A DNA stretch of 5,534 nucleotides from assembly GCA_002396665.1 (NCBI GenBank), contig DGYJ01000119.1, forward strand, positions 1,271 through 6,804, written 5' to 3'. Within the stretch, counting starts at the first letter, position 1. Each line of letters opens with the position of its first letter. Source of the DNA: Bdellovibrionaceae bacterium UBA5009 (GTDB lineage Bacteria; Bdellovibrionota; Bdellovibrionia; Bdellovibrionales; Bdellovibrionaceae). Made by a program: the position numbers and the translations under genes. Below, one piece after another: positions 1-5,291 of the stretch. The notes beneath the pieces are model-generated. The model was given only the letters and a program-made list of their open reading frames with translations, was not told the DNA's origin and did no database searches.

Positions 1-2
1 GT

Positions 3-974
3 GTTGAAGAAAAGGATTCTGTACTTCTTTTTCGATCCATTCATCTTTCAGATGGATCAAAGCGTTCAGAAATTTATTTCAACTGGAATCGTCCCTTTTT
101 ACCAGCTCGGGCCTTAATGAGCAGTGACAGGAAAAATTTTCGCCCAGAGGGTATTTTTGATTTCGCTCAGACAGAAGACATTTTTAATACAGCTAAAACA
201 CATGTGAACGGAGCTCGGCACACTCCTTTTATTTCCAGTTCGTACATACCATTTTTAGAAGCCGGTCCCTTCGTGATTTTTAAGGTTTCAGCTGATCGCA
301 CCTTGGCTATTCCATCAAGTTTTTCCGAATCCGAAATCTTAGTGCCTTTTTTTATTCATCCCAATGAAATTTTAGCCATCGTTGATATTGATGATTCCCG
401 CGACAAAAACCTTATTGACCCCTATAGCGCAATAAAACAATCTTCTTTGGCCAATGGTCTTTTTCGATTTTTATATGTCAATCCCGAAACTTCTGCCGAA
501 GCAGTTCGCGAAATAGTCATCTCAACCTTAAAAGCGCGCATACGTGGGACAGATCAAAAAAAAGGTGGAGCTTATCAAAAGGACTCAATTGGAAGAGAAA
601 AGGTCTTTGCATTGAAAGAGCGAATCTTAAAACGAAAGAACCGATTTCAAGTTATTGAAGAAATCCCAAATGAGGCTCTTTTAGCAGAAAAGCGTAAAGA
701 GCAAATTTTGCAAATGAGTACTGCCAAAGAAATTTTATTTTTTTTAAATGATCCAAAAGATCGCTACGATGCAAGAGCCTATCTTGATAAAATTGAAATC
801 CTTGAAGAAATTGGGAGGGAAAACATAGACTGGGCTCTATCACGACAGGGAACAGAGAAAGAAATGCGCGCCTTTATCTCTTCAATGGGAAATTATGAAA
901 CATTAAAAACTTATAACGACCGTCTAAAACAGCAAAAAAAAATAAAAATCAAATGCCAGGCAATTTTTAACTGA
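3..974 (+). CDS. Partial (5' end missing) candidate ADP-ribosyltransferase-fold protein
   Basis: The frame is open from the window's left edge to TGA at 972-974, giving 323 visible residues; the true start lies outside. An ATG at 117 would start a 285-residue protein, but it has no Shine-Dalgarno and the frame upstream reads as ordinary protein, so I treat it as internal. The first 115 or so residues resemble R-S-E mono-ADP-ribosyltransferases such as cholera and pertussis toxin. There is an Arg in LLFRS (residue 11, codon 33-35), an EDIFNTAKTHVNG stretch resembling the 'dlydHarG' region, FISSS at the STS position (Ser78-80), then a beta-rich VIFKVSAD segment and ESEILVP (Glu109 and Glu111, codons 327-335) at the E-x-E position, followed by HPNEILAIVDI. 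The Ser-to-Glu gap (about 30 residues) is shorter than in cholera toxin. Residues 170-323 are charged, Lys/Glu-rich and probably helical, with no recognised domain. If the assignment holds, it would transfer ADP-ribose from NAD to a target; target, export and any immunity partner cannot be seen. It could instead be an unrelated protein with chance motifs. Confidence 0.6.
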   Translation, partial: VEEKDSVLLFRSIHLSDGSKRSEIYFNWNRPFLPARALMSSDRKNFRPEGIFDFAQTEDIFNTAKTHVNGARHTPFISSSYIPFLEAGPFVIFKVSADRTLAIPSSFSESEILVPFFIHPNEILAIVDIDDSRDKNLIDPYSAIKQSSLANGLFRFLYVNPETSAEAVREIVISTLKARIRGTDQKKGGAYQKDSIGREKVFALKERILKRKNRFQVIEEIPNEALLAEKRKEQILQMSTAKEILFFLNDPKDRYDARAYLDKIEILEEIGRENIDWALSRQGTEKEMRAFISSMGNYETLKTYNDRLKQQKKIKIKCQAIFN

Positions 975-1133
975 AGTGGTTAGTAGCCAGAATCACTTGT
1001 GGCCATCTTTAAGGAAATACAAAGAGCTCGGATTTTATGGCCACGCACTTTTCGATTTGTGATTTGTTTGTAAGTCGTGCTTTTTGAACTTTAAAATTTT
1101 GTGCTTTCAAGGGTTTGTTTTTTTCAATTCTAA

Positions 1134-1162
1134 TTTATGAGTTCTGGCACGCAGCTCATAAA
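1134..1162. repeat. Perfect inverted repeat TTTATGAG / CTCATAAA
   Basis: TTTATGAG at 1134-1141 is exactly complementary to CTCATAAA at 1155-1162, with 13 nt between. Inside the spacer CTG (1144-1146) can also pair with CAG (1152-1154), giving an 11-bp hairpin with a two-base bulge. A T-rich stretch lies before the hairpin (1115-1124), not after it, so it is not a classic terminator for the upstream + strand gene. On the minus strand the following bases are A-rich. It could be a protein-binding site or an RNA hairpin; the role is unknown. Confidence 0.4.
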
Positions 1163-1340
1163 AGCACATTCATTAGTCAAAGTCCGTCACTACCAAATTT
1201 TATTCTCAAATCGATTATATTAGATGTTAGAAATGATTTTTTTAAGTCTGATATGATTTGGTTTTGAAGCTCAACCACATTTAGACCAACGACTTCTAGA
1301 AGGGACGCACCATAAATAGTTCGAGCTAAAAAAGTATCTC

Positions 1341-1400
1341 TGCAAAAAATACATGGTGCAGCTAACTCCTGCACCACTTTGGTGCAAAATATCTGGTGAA
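1341..1400 (+). promoter_or_regulatory. Putative operator cluster: TGGTGCA repeats upstream of the TIGR02147 regulator
   Basis: TGGTGCA occurs at 1354-1360, its exact reverse complement TGCACCA at 1370-1376, and TGGTGCA again at 1380-1386. The middle copy can pair with either neighbour, forming a 7-bp stem with a 9-nt or a 3-nt loop, and the two alternatives exclude each other. In addition 1341-1360 and 1383-1400 form an imperfect direct repeat of the pattern TGCAAAA..TA..TGGTG.A, with TGGTG cores 40 bp apart, close to four helical turns. The cluster ends about 28 bp before the regulator's start codon, where an autoregulatory operator would be expected. Binding by the regulator is inferred. 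Confidence 0.45.
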
Positions 1401-1428
1401 AGTTCCCGGCTAGATCTACTTTGTGCCC

Positions 1429-2199
1429 ATGGAACGATTTCGAGAATACCTACAACAAGAGTTTATTCGCCGAACGGGGCGCAATGAAAACTACTCTTTG
1501 CGGGCCTTCGCACAGAGCCTTGGTGTTAATCACGCTACGCTTTCAGGTATTTTATCTGGCAGACGCCCAATTACAAAAAGCACTGTCGAGAAATTAGCGC
1601 CAGCTTTAGAGCTTGGGCCTCAAGAAATTCAGTTACTAGTTAACAGAGACGAAGATGCCAAGACGAAAAATTCTTATTATCTCCTGCAACAGGATGCCTT
1701 CAATTGCATTTCTGATTGGTATTTCGATGCGATCCTTGAACTCTCTTTAATACCTAATATCAATCTTGAACCAAAGGTCATCTCCTCGGCGATTGGTATT
1801 ACCGAACTTCAGGCAAGAATGGCGTTAGAAACTTTAGAACGTCTTGAGTTATTCAGGCGCGACAAAAATGGAAAATTAAAAATTCAGCATCAAAATAGTA
1901 CGAATATTTTAGATCCAGATTTTACTAATGTCGCTCAAAAGAAATATCAAAAATGCGTTCTAGATAAATCTCTTCAAGCTCTGTCGGAAGTCGATAGAAA
2001 AGATCGGGATCATACGTCGACGACGATGGCGATTCATAAAAAAGATCTACCGAAAGCTAAAGAGATTATTCAGAAGTTTAGACATGATTTAAATAAGTTT
2101 TTACAAAGAGACTCAAAGAAATTTGATGAAGTTTACCAGCTTCAGGTCTCTTTCTTTCCATTGACTAAAGATAAAGGAGTTAAAAATGAAAATAATTAA
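1429..2199 (+). CDS. TIGR02147 / DUF4423 family transcriptional regulator
   Basis: A DNA-binding protein of about 256 residues, close to the family's usual 260-280. Residues 22-60 form an N-terminal XRE-like helix-turn-helix (SLRAFAQSLGVNHATLSGIL, then SGRRPITKSTVEKLA). Next come the hallmark ISDWYFDAILEL (about 94-105) and a winged-helix-like segment ITELQARMALETLERLELF followed by RDKNGKL. The C-terminal DUF4423 part ends with the family's typical pattern: TSTTMAI, a KAKEIIQKFRHDL helix and VYQLQVSFFPLTK. TIGR02147 proteins are a paralogous family expanded in Bdellovibrio and Fibrobacter, with mostly unknown targets. Two starts are possible, GTG at 1423 or ATG at 1429. Neither has a recognisable Shine-Dalgarno, and an in-frame TAG at 1411-1413 prevents anything longer. 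I chose ATG by codon preference. Its 3' end overlaps the next gene by 14 bp, so the pair is almost certainly one operon, and the upstream TGGTGCA cluster suggests autoregulation. Confidence 0.92.
   Translation: MERFREYLQQEFIRRTGRNENYSLRAFAQSLGVNHATLSGILSGRRPITKSTVEKLAPALELGPQEIQLLVNRDEDAKTKNSYYLLQQDAFNCISDWYFDAILELSLIPNINLEPKVISSAIGITELQARMALETLERLELFRRDKNGKLKIQHQNSTNILDPDFTNVAQKKYQKCVLDKSLQALSEVDRKDRDHTSTTMAIHKKDLPKAKEIIQKFRHDLNKFLQRDSKKFDEVYQLQVSFFPLTKDKGVKNENN
2173..2179 (+). promoter_or_regulatory. Shine-Dalgarno AAAGGAG for the secreted-protein gene
   Basis: AAAGGAG lies six bases before the ATG at 2186, inside the last codons of the TIGR02147 regulator. It is the strongest ribosome binding site in the window. 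It fixes the start of the downstream gene and implies translational coupling, because ribosomes finishing the regulator terminate at 2199, just past this start. Confidence 0.85.
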
Positions 2200-3151
2200 A
2201 CTTATATTAGGGGCATTGTTGCTTTTAGGGATTGTCAATGCGTATGGATCTGAGGGGCAAGATCGTGGTGGTGGCGACCCTTGCGAAGACAGAATCAAAG
2301 TGATTACCAGCGATATAGCAAGCTGGATCAACAGAGGCGGCGCCAGCGGTCTATTGTTGCCCAGTGGATTACAAATTCAATCATACTCTGCTAATATGCT
2401 CTACCAGATCTCCCAGGCAACATTTCAGTGTGTTGCACAGGGCGATCAAGGTTATCCCGTTGAAGTTAACGGAACTGCCAAAGTATGTCGTTTTGACAAA
2501 AAAGATCTGAAGTCGCGAGTTACTTGCGATTTCACGAAATTCCAATCTCTTCCAGAAACTGAACAATACACCTTAATTCATCATGAGCTCGCTGGTCTTT
2601 CGGGAATTGAAAACCCTAATGGAGACGATTCAAATTATCAAGTTTCAAACCAGATTTCCTCTTTCTTAGTTGATACCGTGGTTAAGCGTTTAGCTGTTTT
2701 ACCTCGAGTGTCGAGCAACGCTAGCGATTCTTTACGTGAATCAACAAAATTTGCGTTTTGGGCTGCAGGTCTTTTTTATTGTTTCGATAGCTCTGGCAGT
2801 AGTTTAGAGTTGGGTTATGATAGCGGCTATGAAGCATTTCAAAATCATTTGTTGTCAGATCAAAAACATACAACTTTCCAGTTAATCAAAGACAAAAAAC
2901 GACCCCGCATTTTTGCACTCTATAAAAATAATGAGTCAGGTGAGGATATTGAAATTCAGGTTGAATTTCCTCTCAGTAAAGATCTTAAATCAATTCTTTC
3001 CATGACTTTTGTATCGGGGGTTGTACAAGTTCAAACTATAAATACTGGAACAGTTGTATCGCCGAAATATGAGACGCAAAGATATTTGAATGTTCGGCAG
3101 CGAGGTTATTGCCGGGCAGCAAGTGTCCAAGAGGGCGTGTTTCCGAAATAG
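2186..3151 (+). CDS. Secreted protein with GGGDPCE and HHELAGLSGIE motifs (Bdellovibrio-type exported protein)
   Basis: A 321-residue exported protein of unknown function. Residues 1-19 are a clear Sec signal peptide (KIIK, then hydrophobic LILGALLLLGIV, cleavage probably after NA). The mature N-terminus is QDRGGGDPCEDRIKVITSDIASWI, a charged Gly-rich and helical opening. Residues 131-142 read IHHELAGLSGIE, with the His-His-Glu and a second Glu conserved-looking, then DDSNYQVSNQISSFL and VKRLAVLP. I recall this combination from families of Bdellovibrio exported proteins, but cannot name a function. The H-H-E pattern could bind metal, yet it is not the HExxH zinc-protease motif. Mature cysteines at 33, 82, 101, 114, 199 and 309 could form three disulfides, fitting a periplasmic or extracellular location. 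Residues 180-321 look like a second, beta-rich region. The gene overlaps the TIGR02147 regulator by 14 bp, so that regulator probably controls it. Alternatives are an inactive enzyme or a binding protein. Confidence 0.85.
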   Translation: MKIIKLILGALLLLGIVNAYGSEGQDRGGGDPCEDRIKVITSDIASWINRGGASGLLLPSGLQIQSYSANMLYQISQATFQCVAQGDQGYPVEVNGTAKVCRFDKKDLKSRVTCDFTKFQSLPETEQYTLIHHELAGLSGIENPNGDDSNYQVSNQISSFLVDTVVKRLAVLPRVSSNASDSLRESTKFAFWAAGLFYCFDSSGSSLELGYDSGYEAFQNHLLSDQKHTTFQLIKDKKRPRIFALYKNNESGEDIEIQVEFPLSKDLKSILSMTFVSGVVQVQTINTGTVVSPKYETQRYLNVRQRGYCRAASVQEGVFPK

Positions 3152-3219
3152 GAAGTCAGAGGCTCGTAGCTTAGGGCCGTGATGAATTGTTCAGTAAATA
3201 TTTGTTTTTAGATCACTGA

Positions 3220-4077
3220 CTAAACCCAAGAAACCTTAAGCAGCTGCTTGAACAGCGGAATATCTTTATAGGCCGATCTAATAATTAAATGAAAATCGAC
3301 ATGCTGACACACGTTTGCCGGAAGTGACTCGGCGATCACATCGCCATCTAAATCTACATGGTTCGGAACGATTGCATAACCTTTTTGATTTAGAACAAGA
3401 TCTTTCAAAATAGTCCACGAGTCTGCGATAAAACGAATATCAAGTTGCGAAAGCGAGAATCCTCGCGCTCGACAAAGATCGACAAGTAAATGCCCATCAT
3501 CACCGTAAGAAAGCGCCGGGTTTTTTTTCAAAAAATCGTCGTCTTTCCATAGCGGAAGTTTGACCTTTGCAGAGACTAACCGCTTGTGAACTACAAGCTT
3601 GACACTACTTTTGAAAGCTTTCTTGGCCAAAAGATTTAACGAATCAGGAACTATAGCAGAAAAACCCAGGTCGATTTCACCAGCTAAGATTGCTGGAGCC
3701 ACTTCGGGACCGCTCAACGGCACAAATCGATAACATACGTCATCCGGAAGAGCCTTTGCGATATGTATGAAAACTTCCGGACGACAGCCAACTCTTAGAG
3801 GTGTTGTTTGTTTCTCGACAAAACGACGTTCTACATCTCGCAAAGAGAGGTCTAAATCCGCGAAGCTTTTACGGGCAGCTTCCACCAGCGCTTTACCAAA
3901 CGGCGTGAGTATTTTCTTTTTCCCCTCAAGTACAAAGACAGGTGCCGAGTAATTCGCTTCAAGAGCTGCTAGCTTATTCGTTACGGATGCTTGAGATAAG
4001 CCTAAGGCGTCAGCAGCAGACCGGAAGTTTTGACTGTCGGCTACTTGAATTAAAACTTTGATAAGCTCGTATTTCAT
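3220..4077 (-). CDS. LysR-family transcriptional regulator
   Basis: The protein begins MKYELIKVLIQVADSQNFRSAADALGL, a classic LysR N-terminus. The winged helix-turn-helix spans about residues 18-38 (FRSAADALGLSQASVTNKLAALE), followed by the wing and linker helix (LTPFGKALVEAARKSF). The effector-binding domain starts near residue 93 (PLRVGCRPEVF) and includes LSGPEVAPAILAGEIDLGFSA and the GYAIVPNHV stretch late in the domain. From this start it has 285 residues, slightly short of the usual 290-310. In-frame ATGs at 4095 and 4104 would add six or nine residues. I chose 4077 because the distance from Met to the FRSAA helix (17 residues) matches the family; none of the three has a good Shine-Dalgarno. 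It is transcribed divergently from the secreted-protein/phosphatase genes, the usual layout for a LysR regulator and its target. The effector is unknown. The start codon lies in an inverted repeat (4076-4095). Confidence 0.92.
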   Translation of the reverse strand: MKYELIKVLIQVADSQNFRSAADALGLSQASVTNKLAALEANYSAPVFVLEGKKKILTPFGKALVEAARKSFADLDLSLRDVERRFVEKQTTPLRVGCRPEVFIHIAKALPDDVCYRFVPLSGPEVAPAILAGEIDLGFSAIVPDSLNLLAKKAFKSSVKLVVHKRLVSAKVKLPLWKDDDFLKKNPALSYGDDGHLLVDLCRARGFSLSQLDIRFIADSWTILKDLVLNQKGYAIVPNHVDLDGDVIAESLPANVCQHVDFHLIIRSAYKDIPLFKQLLKVSWV

Positions 4078-4095
4078 GATCAGAATATTGATCAT
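4076..4095. repeat. Perfect inverted repeat ATGATCA-N6-TGATCAT over the lysR start
   Basis: ATGATCA at 4076-4082 pairs exactly with TGATCAT at 4089-4095, around the AT-rich centre GAATAT. In the lysR transcript it would fold into a 7-bp hairpin whose 3' arm contains the first two bases of the preferred start codon (4077-4075) and whose 5' arm begins with the alternative ATG at 4095. It might be an autoregulatory operator or a translation-limiting hairpin. It does not fit the LysR T-N11-A box exactly (the T to A gap is 10), so direct LysR binding is uncertain. Confidence 0.45.
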
Positions 4096-4181
4096 ATAAT
4101 TCATTATTATTCAATATATTTCTACTTATTTTAAATGTATAAAGCATCTCAAGTTAAATAAGAATTATACAAAGGATAAAT
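4096..4181. promoter_or_regulatory. Divergent promoter region between lysR and the secreted-protein/phosphatase genes
   Basis: The very AT-rich gap must hold promoters for both directions. For the rightward genes, possible -10 boxes are TATAAT at 4095-4100 and TATAAA at 4138-4143, neither with a good -35. For lysR, TATAAT is seen on the minus strand at 4169-4164, and TATACA at 4141-4136 has a poor TTCTTA box 17 bp upstream. CTTATTT (4125-4131) and AAATAAG (4156-4162) form a 7-bp inverted repeat across the centre, a possible regulator site, although such repeats are easily found by chance in AT-rich DNA. Exact promoters cannot be assigned. Confidence 0.45.
4171..4176 (+). promoter_or_regulatory. 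Ribosome binding site AAAGGA
   Basis: AAAGGA is five bases before the ATG at 4182. It supports translation of the short secreted protein and fixes its start. Confidence 0.7.
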
Positions 4182-4511
4182 ATGAAAACTAAAATGCTAA
4201 TTACTGCCACTCTATTCTTAATATGCTCAAGCGGTCAGGCAGAAAGCCCCATTAAGGTTACTCCTTCCATTAAAAAATCAATTTGCCGACAAACAGCACA
4301 TTTGATCCCAGTTATACCAGGTACTGTAGTTACGGCTTCGGACTGCGAAAGATATGCAGAAGTTGCGATGTTATTTGAATCAAAAAACTGGATTAAGTTC
4401 AGTCTTATGATTAGTGTGGGCGATGGGTATATTTCAGATTGTACTATAAAATATTCAAAATCTTTGCGAAAACTTTCAGGAAAACCTATCTGTGACACTT
4501 ATGTGCCTTAA
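4182..4511 (+). CDS. Small secreted four-cysteine protein, function unknown
   Basis: A 109-residue protein that I do not recognise. Residues 1-20 are a Sec signal peptide (KTK, hydrophobic MLITATLFLICSS, then GQA with cleavage before ESPIK), leaving a mature protein of about 89 residues. Cysteines at 35, 55, 87 and 104 could make two disulfides, typical of a small periplasmic or exported protein. The mature part has SIKKSICRQTAHLIPVIPGT, an acidic to hydrophobic middle (DCERYAEVAMLFES) and a basic C-terminal stretch (KYSKSLRKLSGK). A good ribosome binding site precedes the ATG. The gene overlaps the downstream phosphatase gene by 11-20 bp, so the two are probably translated from one transcript and may work together. 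It is divergent from lysR, whose product is the likely regulator. A real gene is favoured by the signal peptide, ribosome site and operon overlap. Confidence 0.8.
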   Translation: MKTKMLITATLFLICSSGQAESPIKVTPSIKKSICRQTAHLIPVIPGTVVTASDCERYAEVAMLFESKNWIKFSLMISVGDGYISDCTIKYSKSLRKLSGKPICDTYVP

Positions 4512-5232
4512 TAAAAATATTTTTAACATTCAAAATTTTTCTCGATGTGCTCTTGTGCTGACTTCTTTTGCACTGCAGACTGCATTTGGAGCAGACACGG
4601 TCATTCATCCTGTACCTAAAAAACCTATCTACATTAGTGAGTCGATTTATCATAAACTCAAAACGGAAGTTCCCGAGCCGCCGCGCTTAGGGTCAAAATT
4701 TCAACGCCTGGATGAAGAAGCACTGCTAAAAGCTCAATCCTCGCGTACATCAAGCCAATGCAAAATTGCTGAATCAGTCGTACAGGTTAGTCTTAATAGC
4801 TTTTACGGAACTCCGGCGGGCATACTAACCGAGAAAGAAGTATCAAAGCTGACTGCACTATTCGAGCAGATCCGAAATGACGGAGACTTTTTCATTCAAA
4901 AAATGAAAATAGATTTCCCTCGCAAACGTCCCTTTCTTTATATCGCTGAAATAAACCCGTGCGTCCCGAAAGAAGTCACAGGTGCTTATCCTAGCGGTCA
5001 CGCAACATTAGCTAAGCTTTATGAGCTGATTTTGAGTGACATTTTCCCAGAACGCGCGGATCGGTTTAAAGAAAGAGCTCAAGAAATTGCGCAAAGCCGA
5101 GTTTTGTCGGGAATGCACCATCCATCGGATATTGAGTCTGGCAAGGTGCTTGGATCTAAACTTTACGAACAGTTTAAACACAGCTCTAAATTTAAGATCG
5201 CTCTTAAAGAAGCAACAAGGGCGCTCGACTAG
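4492..5232 (+). CDS. Secreted class A / PAP2-superfamily acid phosphatase
   Basis: A phosphomonoesterase of the bacterial class A non-specific acid phosphatase (PhoN-like) group within the PAP2 superfamily. All three signature motifs are intact: K-X6-RP at Lys139 to Arg146-Pro147, PSGH at 167-170, and SR-X5-H-X3-D at Ser202-Arg203, His209 and Asp213. In this family the last-motif His is the nucleophile and the PSGH His the general acid. A signal peptide ends near residue 34 (FSRCALVLTSFALQTAFGA, then DTV), so it should act in the periplasm or outside. Cys90 and Cys157 may form a disulfide. The full length of 246 residues is normal for the class. It starts at GTG 4492 (AGGA at 4478-4481, 10 bp upstream) or ATG 4501, within the end of the preceding gene. 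It probably releases phosphate from organic phosphoesters such as nucleotides; the substrate is not shown. It may alternatively be a lipid-phosphate phosphatase, but it lacks the usual multiple membrane helices. Confidence 0.93.
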   Translation: MTLMCLNKNIFNIQNFSRCALVLTSFALQTAFGADTVIHPVPKKPIYISESIYHKLKTEVPEPPRLGSKFQRLDEEALLKAQSSRTSSQCKIAESVVQVSLNSFYGTPAGILTEKEVSKLTALFEQIRNDGDFFIQKMKIDFPRKRPFLYIAEINPCVPKEVTGAYPSGHATLAKLYELILSDIFPERADRFKERAQEIAQSRVLSGMHHPSDIESGKVLGSKLYEQFKHSSKFKIALKEATRALD

Positions 5233-5260
5233 CACTGGTCAAAATAACAAAGCCTGTTAA

Positions 5261-5288
5261 GAAATGCTCGCTCAACCGCGAGCATTTC
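5261..5288. terminator. Bidirectional hairpin between convergent genes
   Basis: GAAATGCTCGC at 5261-5271 is perfectly complementary to GCGAGCATTTC at 5278-5288, an 11-bp stem with a six-base loop. It sits 28 bp after the phosphatase stop and three bases after the stop of the converging HTH gene, so it can end transcription from both sides. Neither side has a full T-run (CATTTAAG on the plus strand, TTAACAGG on the minus), so termination may be partial. Confidence 0.7.
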
Positions 5289-5291
5289 CAT

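Larger units (their letters stand above)
975..1428. other. Long intergenic region without a convincing gene
   Basis: About 450 bp of AT-rich DNA between the ADP-ribosyltransferase-like gene and the TIGR02147 regulator. It contains a perfect 8-bp inverted repeat (1134-1162) and a cluster of TGGTGCA repeats (1341-1400), both listed separately. No strong hairpin with a T-run follows the gene ending at 974. The nearest candidate is a 5-bp AAGTG/CACTT pairing at 974-998 with no T-tract. I see no convincing sigma-70 promoter. A TATGAT at 1252-1257 has no matching -35 box. A 66-codon reading frame on the minus strand (1177-1377) starts with GTG, has no ribosome binding site and was rejected. Confidence 0.6.

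Noticed and set aside
1..117. Open + strand frame ending in TAA at 115-117 (38 codons, GTG at position 1)
   Set aside because: The other frame (from position 3) gives a better protein continuous with the ART-like region; this one looks like its shadow, although more upstream sequence is needed to be certain.
1000..1043. Two TGGCCA copies (1000-1005 and 1038-1043)
   Set aside because: A six-base palindrome twice in 44 bp, without extension of the match; likely chance.
1177..1377. 66-residue minus-strand reading frame in the long intergenic gap
   Set aside because: GTG start, no ribosome binding site, no recognisable domain, and its 5' end lies inside the TGGTGCA repeats; probably chance.
3191..3219. 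TCAGT / ACTGA pairing between the convergent secreted-protein and lysR genes
   Set aside because: Only five base pairs with a 19-nt AT-rich loop and no T-run; too weak to call a terminator.
3767..3952. 61-residue + strand frame opposite lysR
   Set aside because: Lies wholly antisense to a clear LysR coding region, with no signals of its own.
5036..5260. 74-residue + strand frame at the end of the phosphatase gene
   Set aside because: Out-of-frame shadow of the phosphatase, whose conserved SR-X5-H-X3-D motif lies in the other frame.
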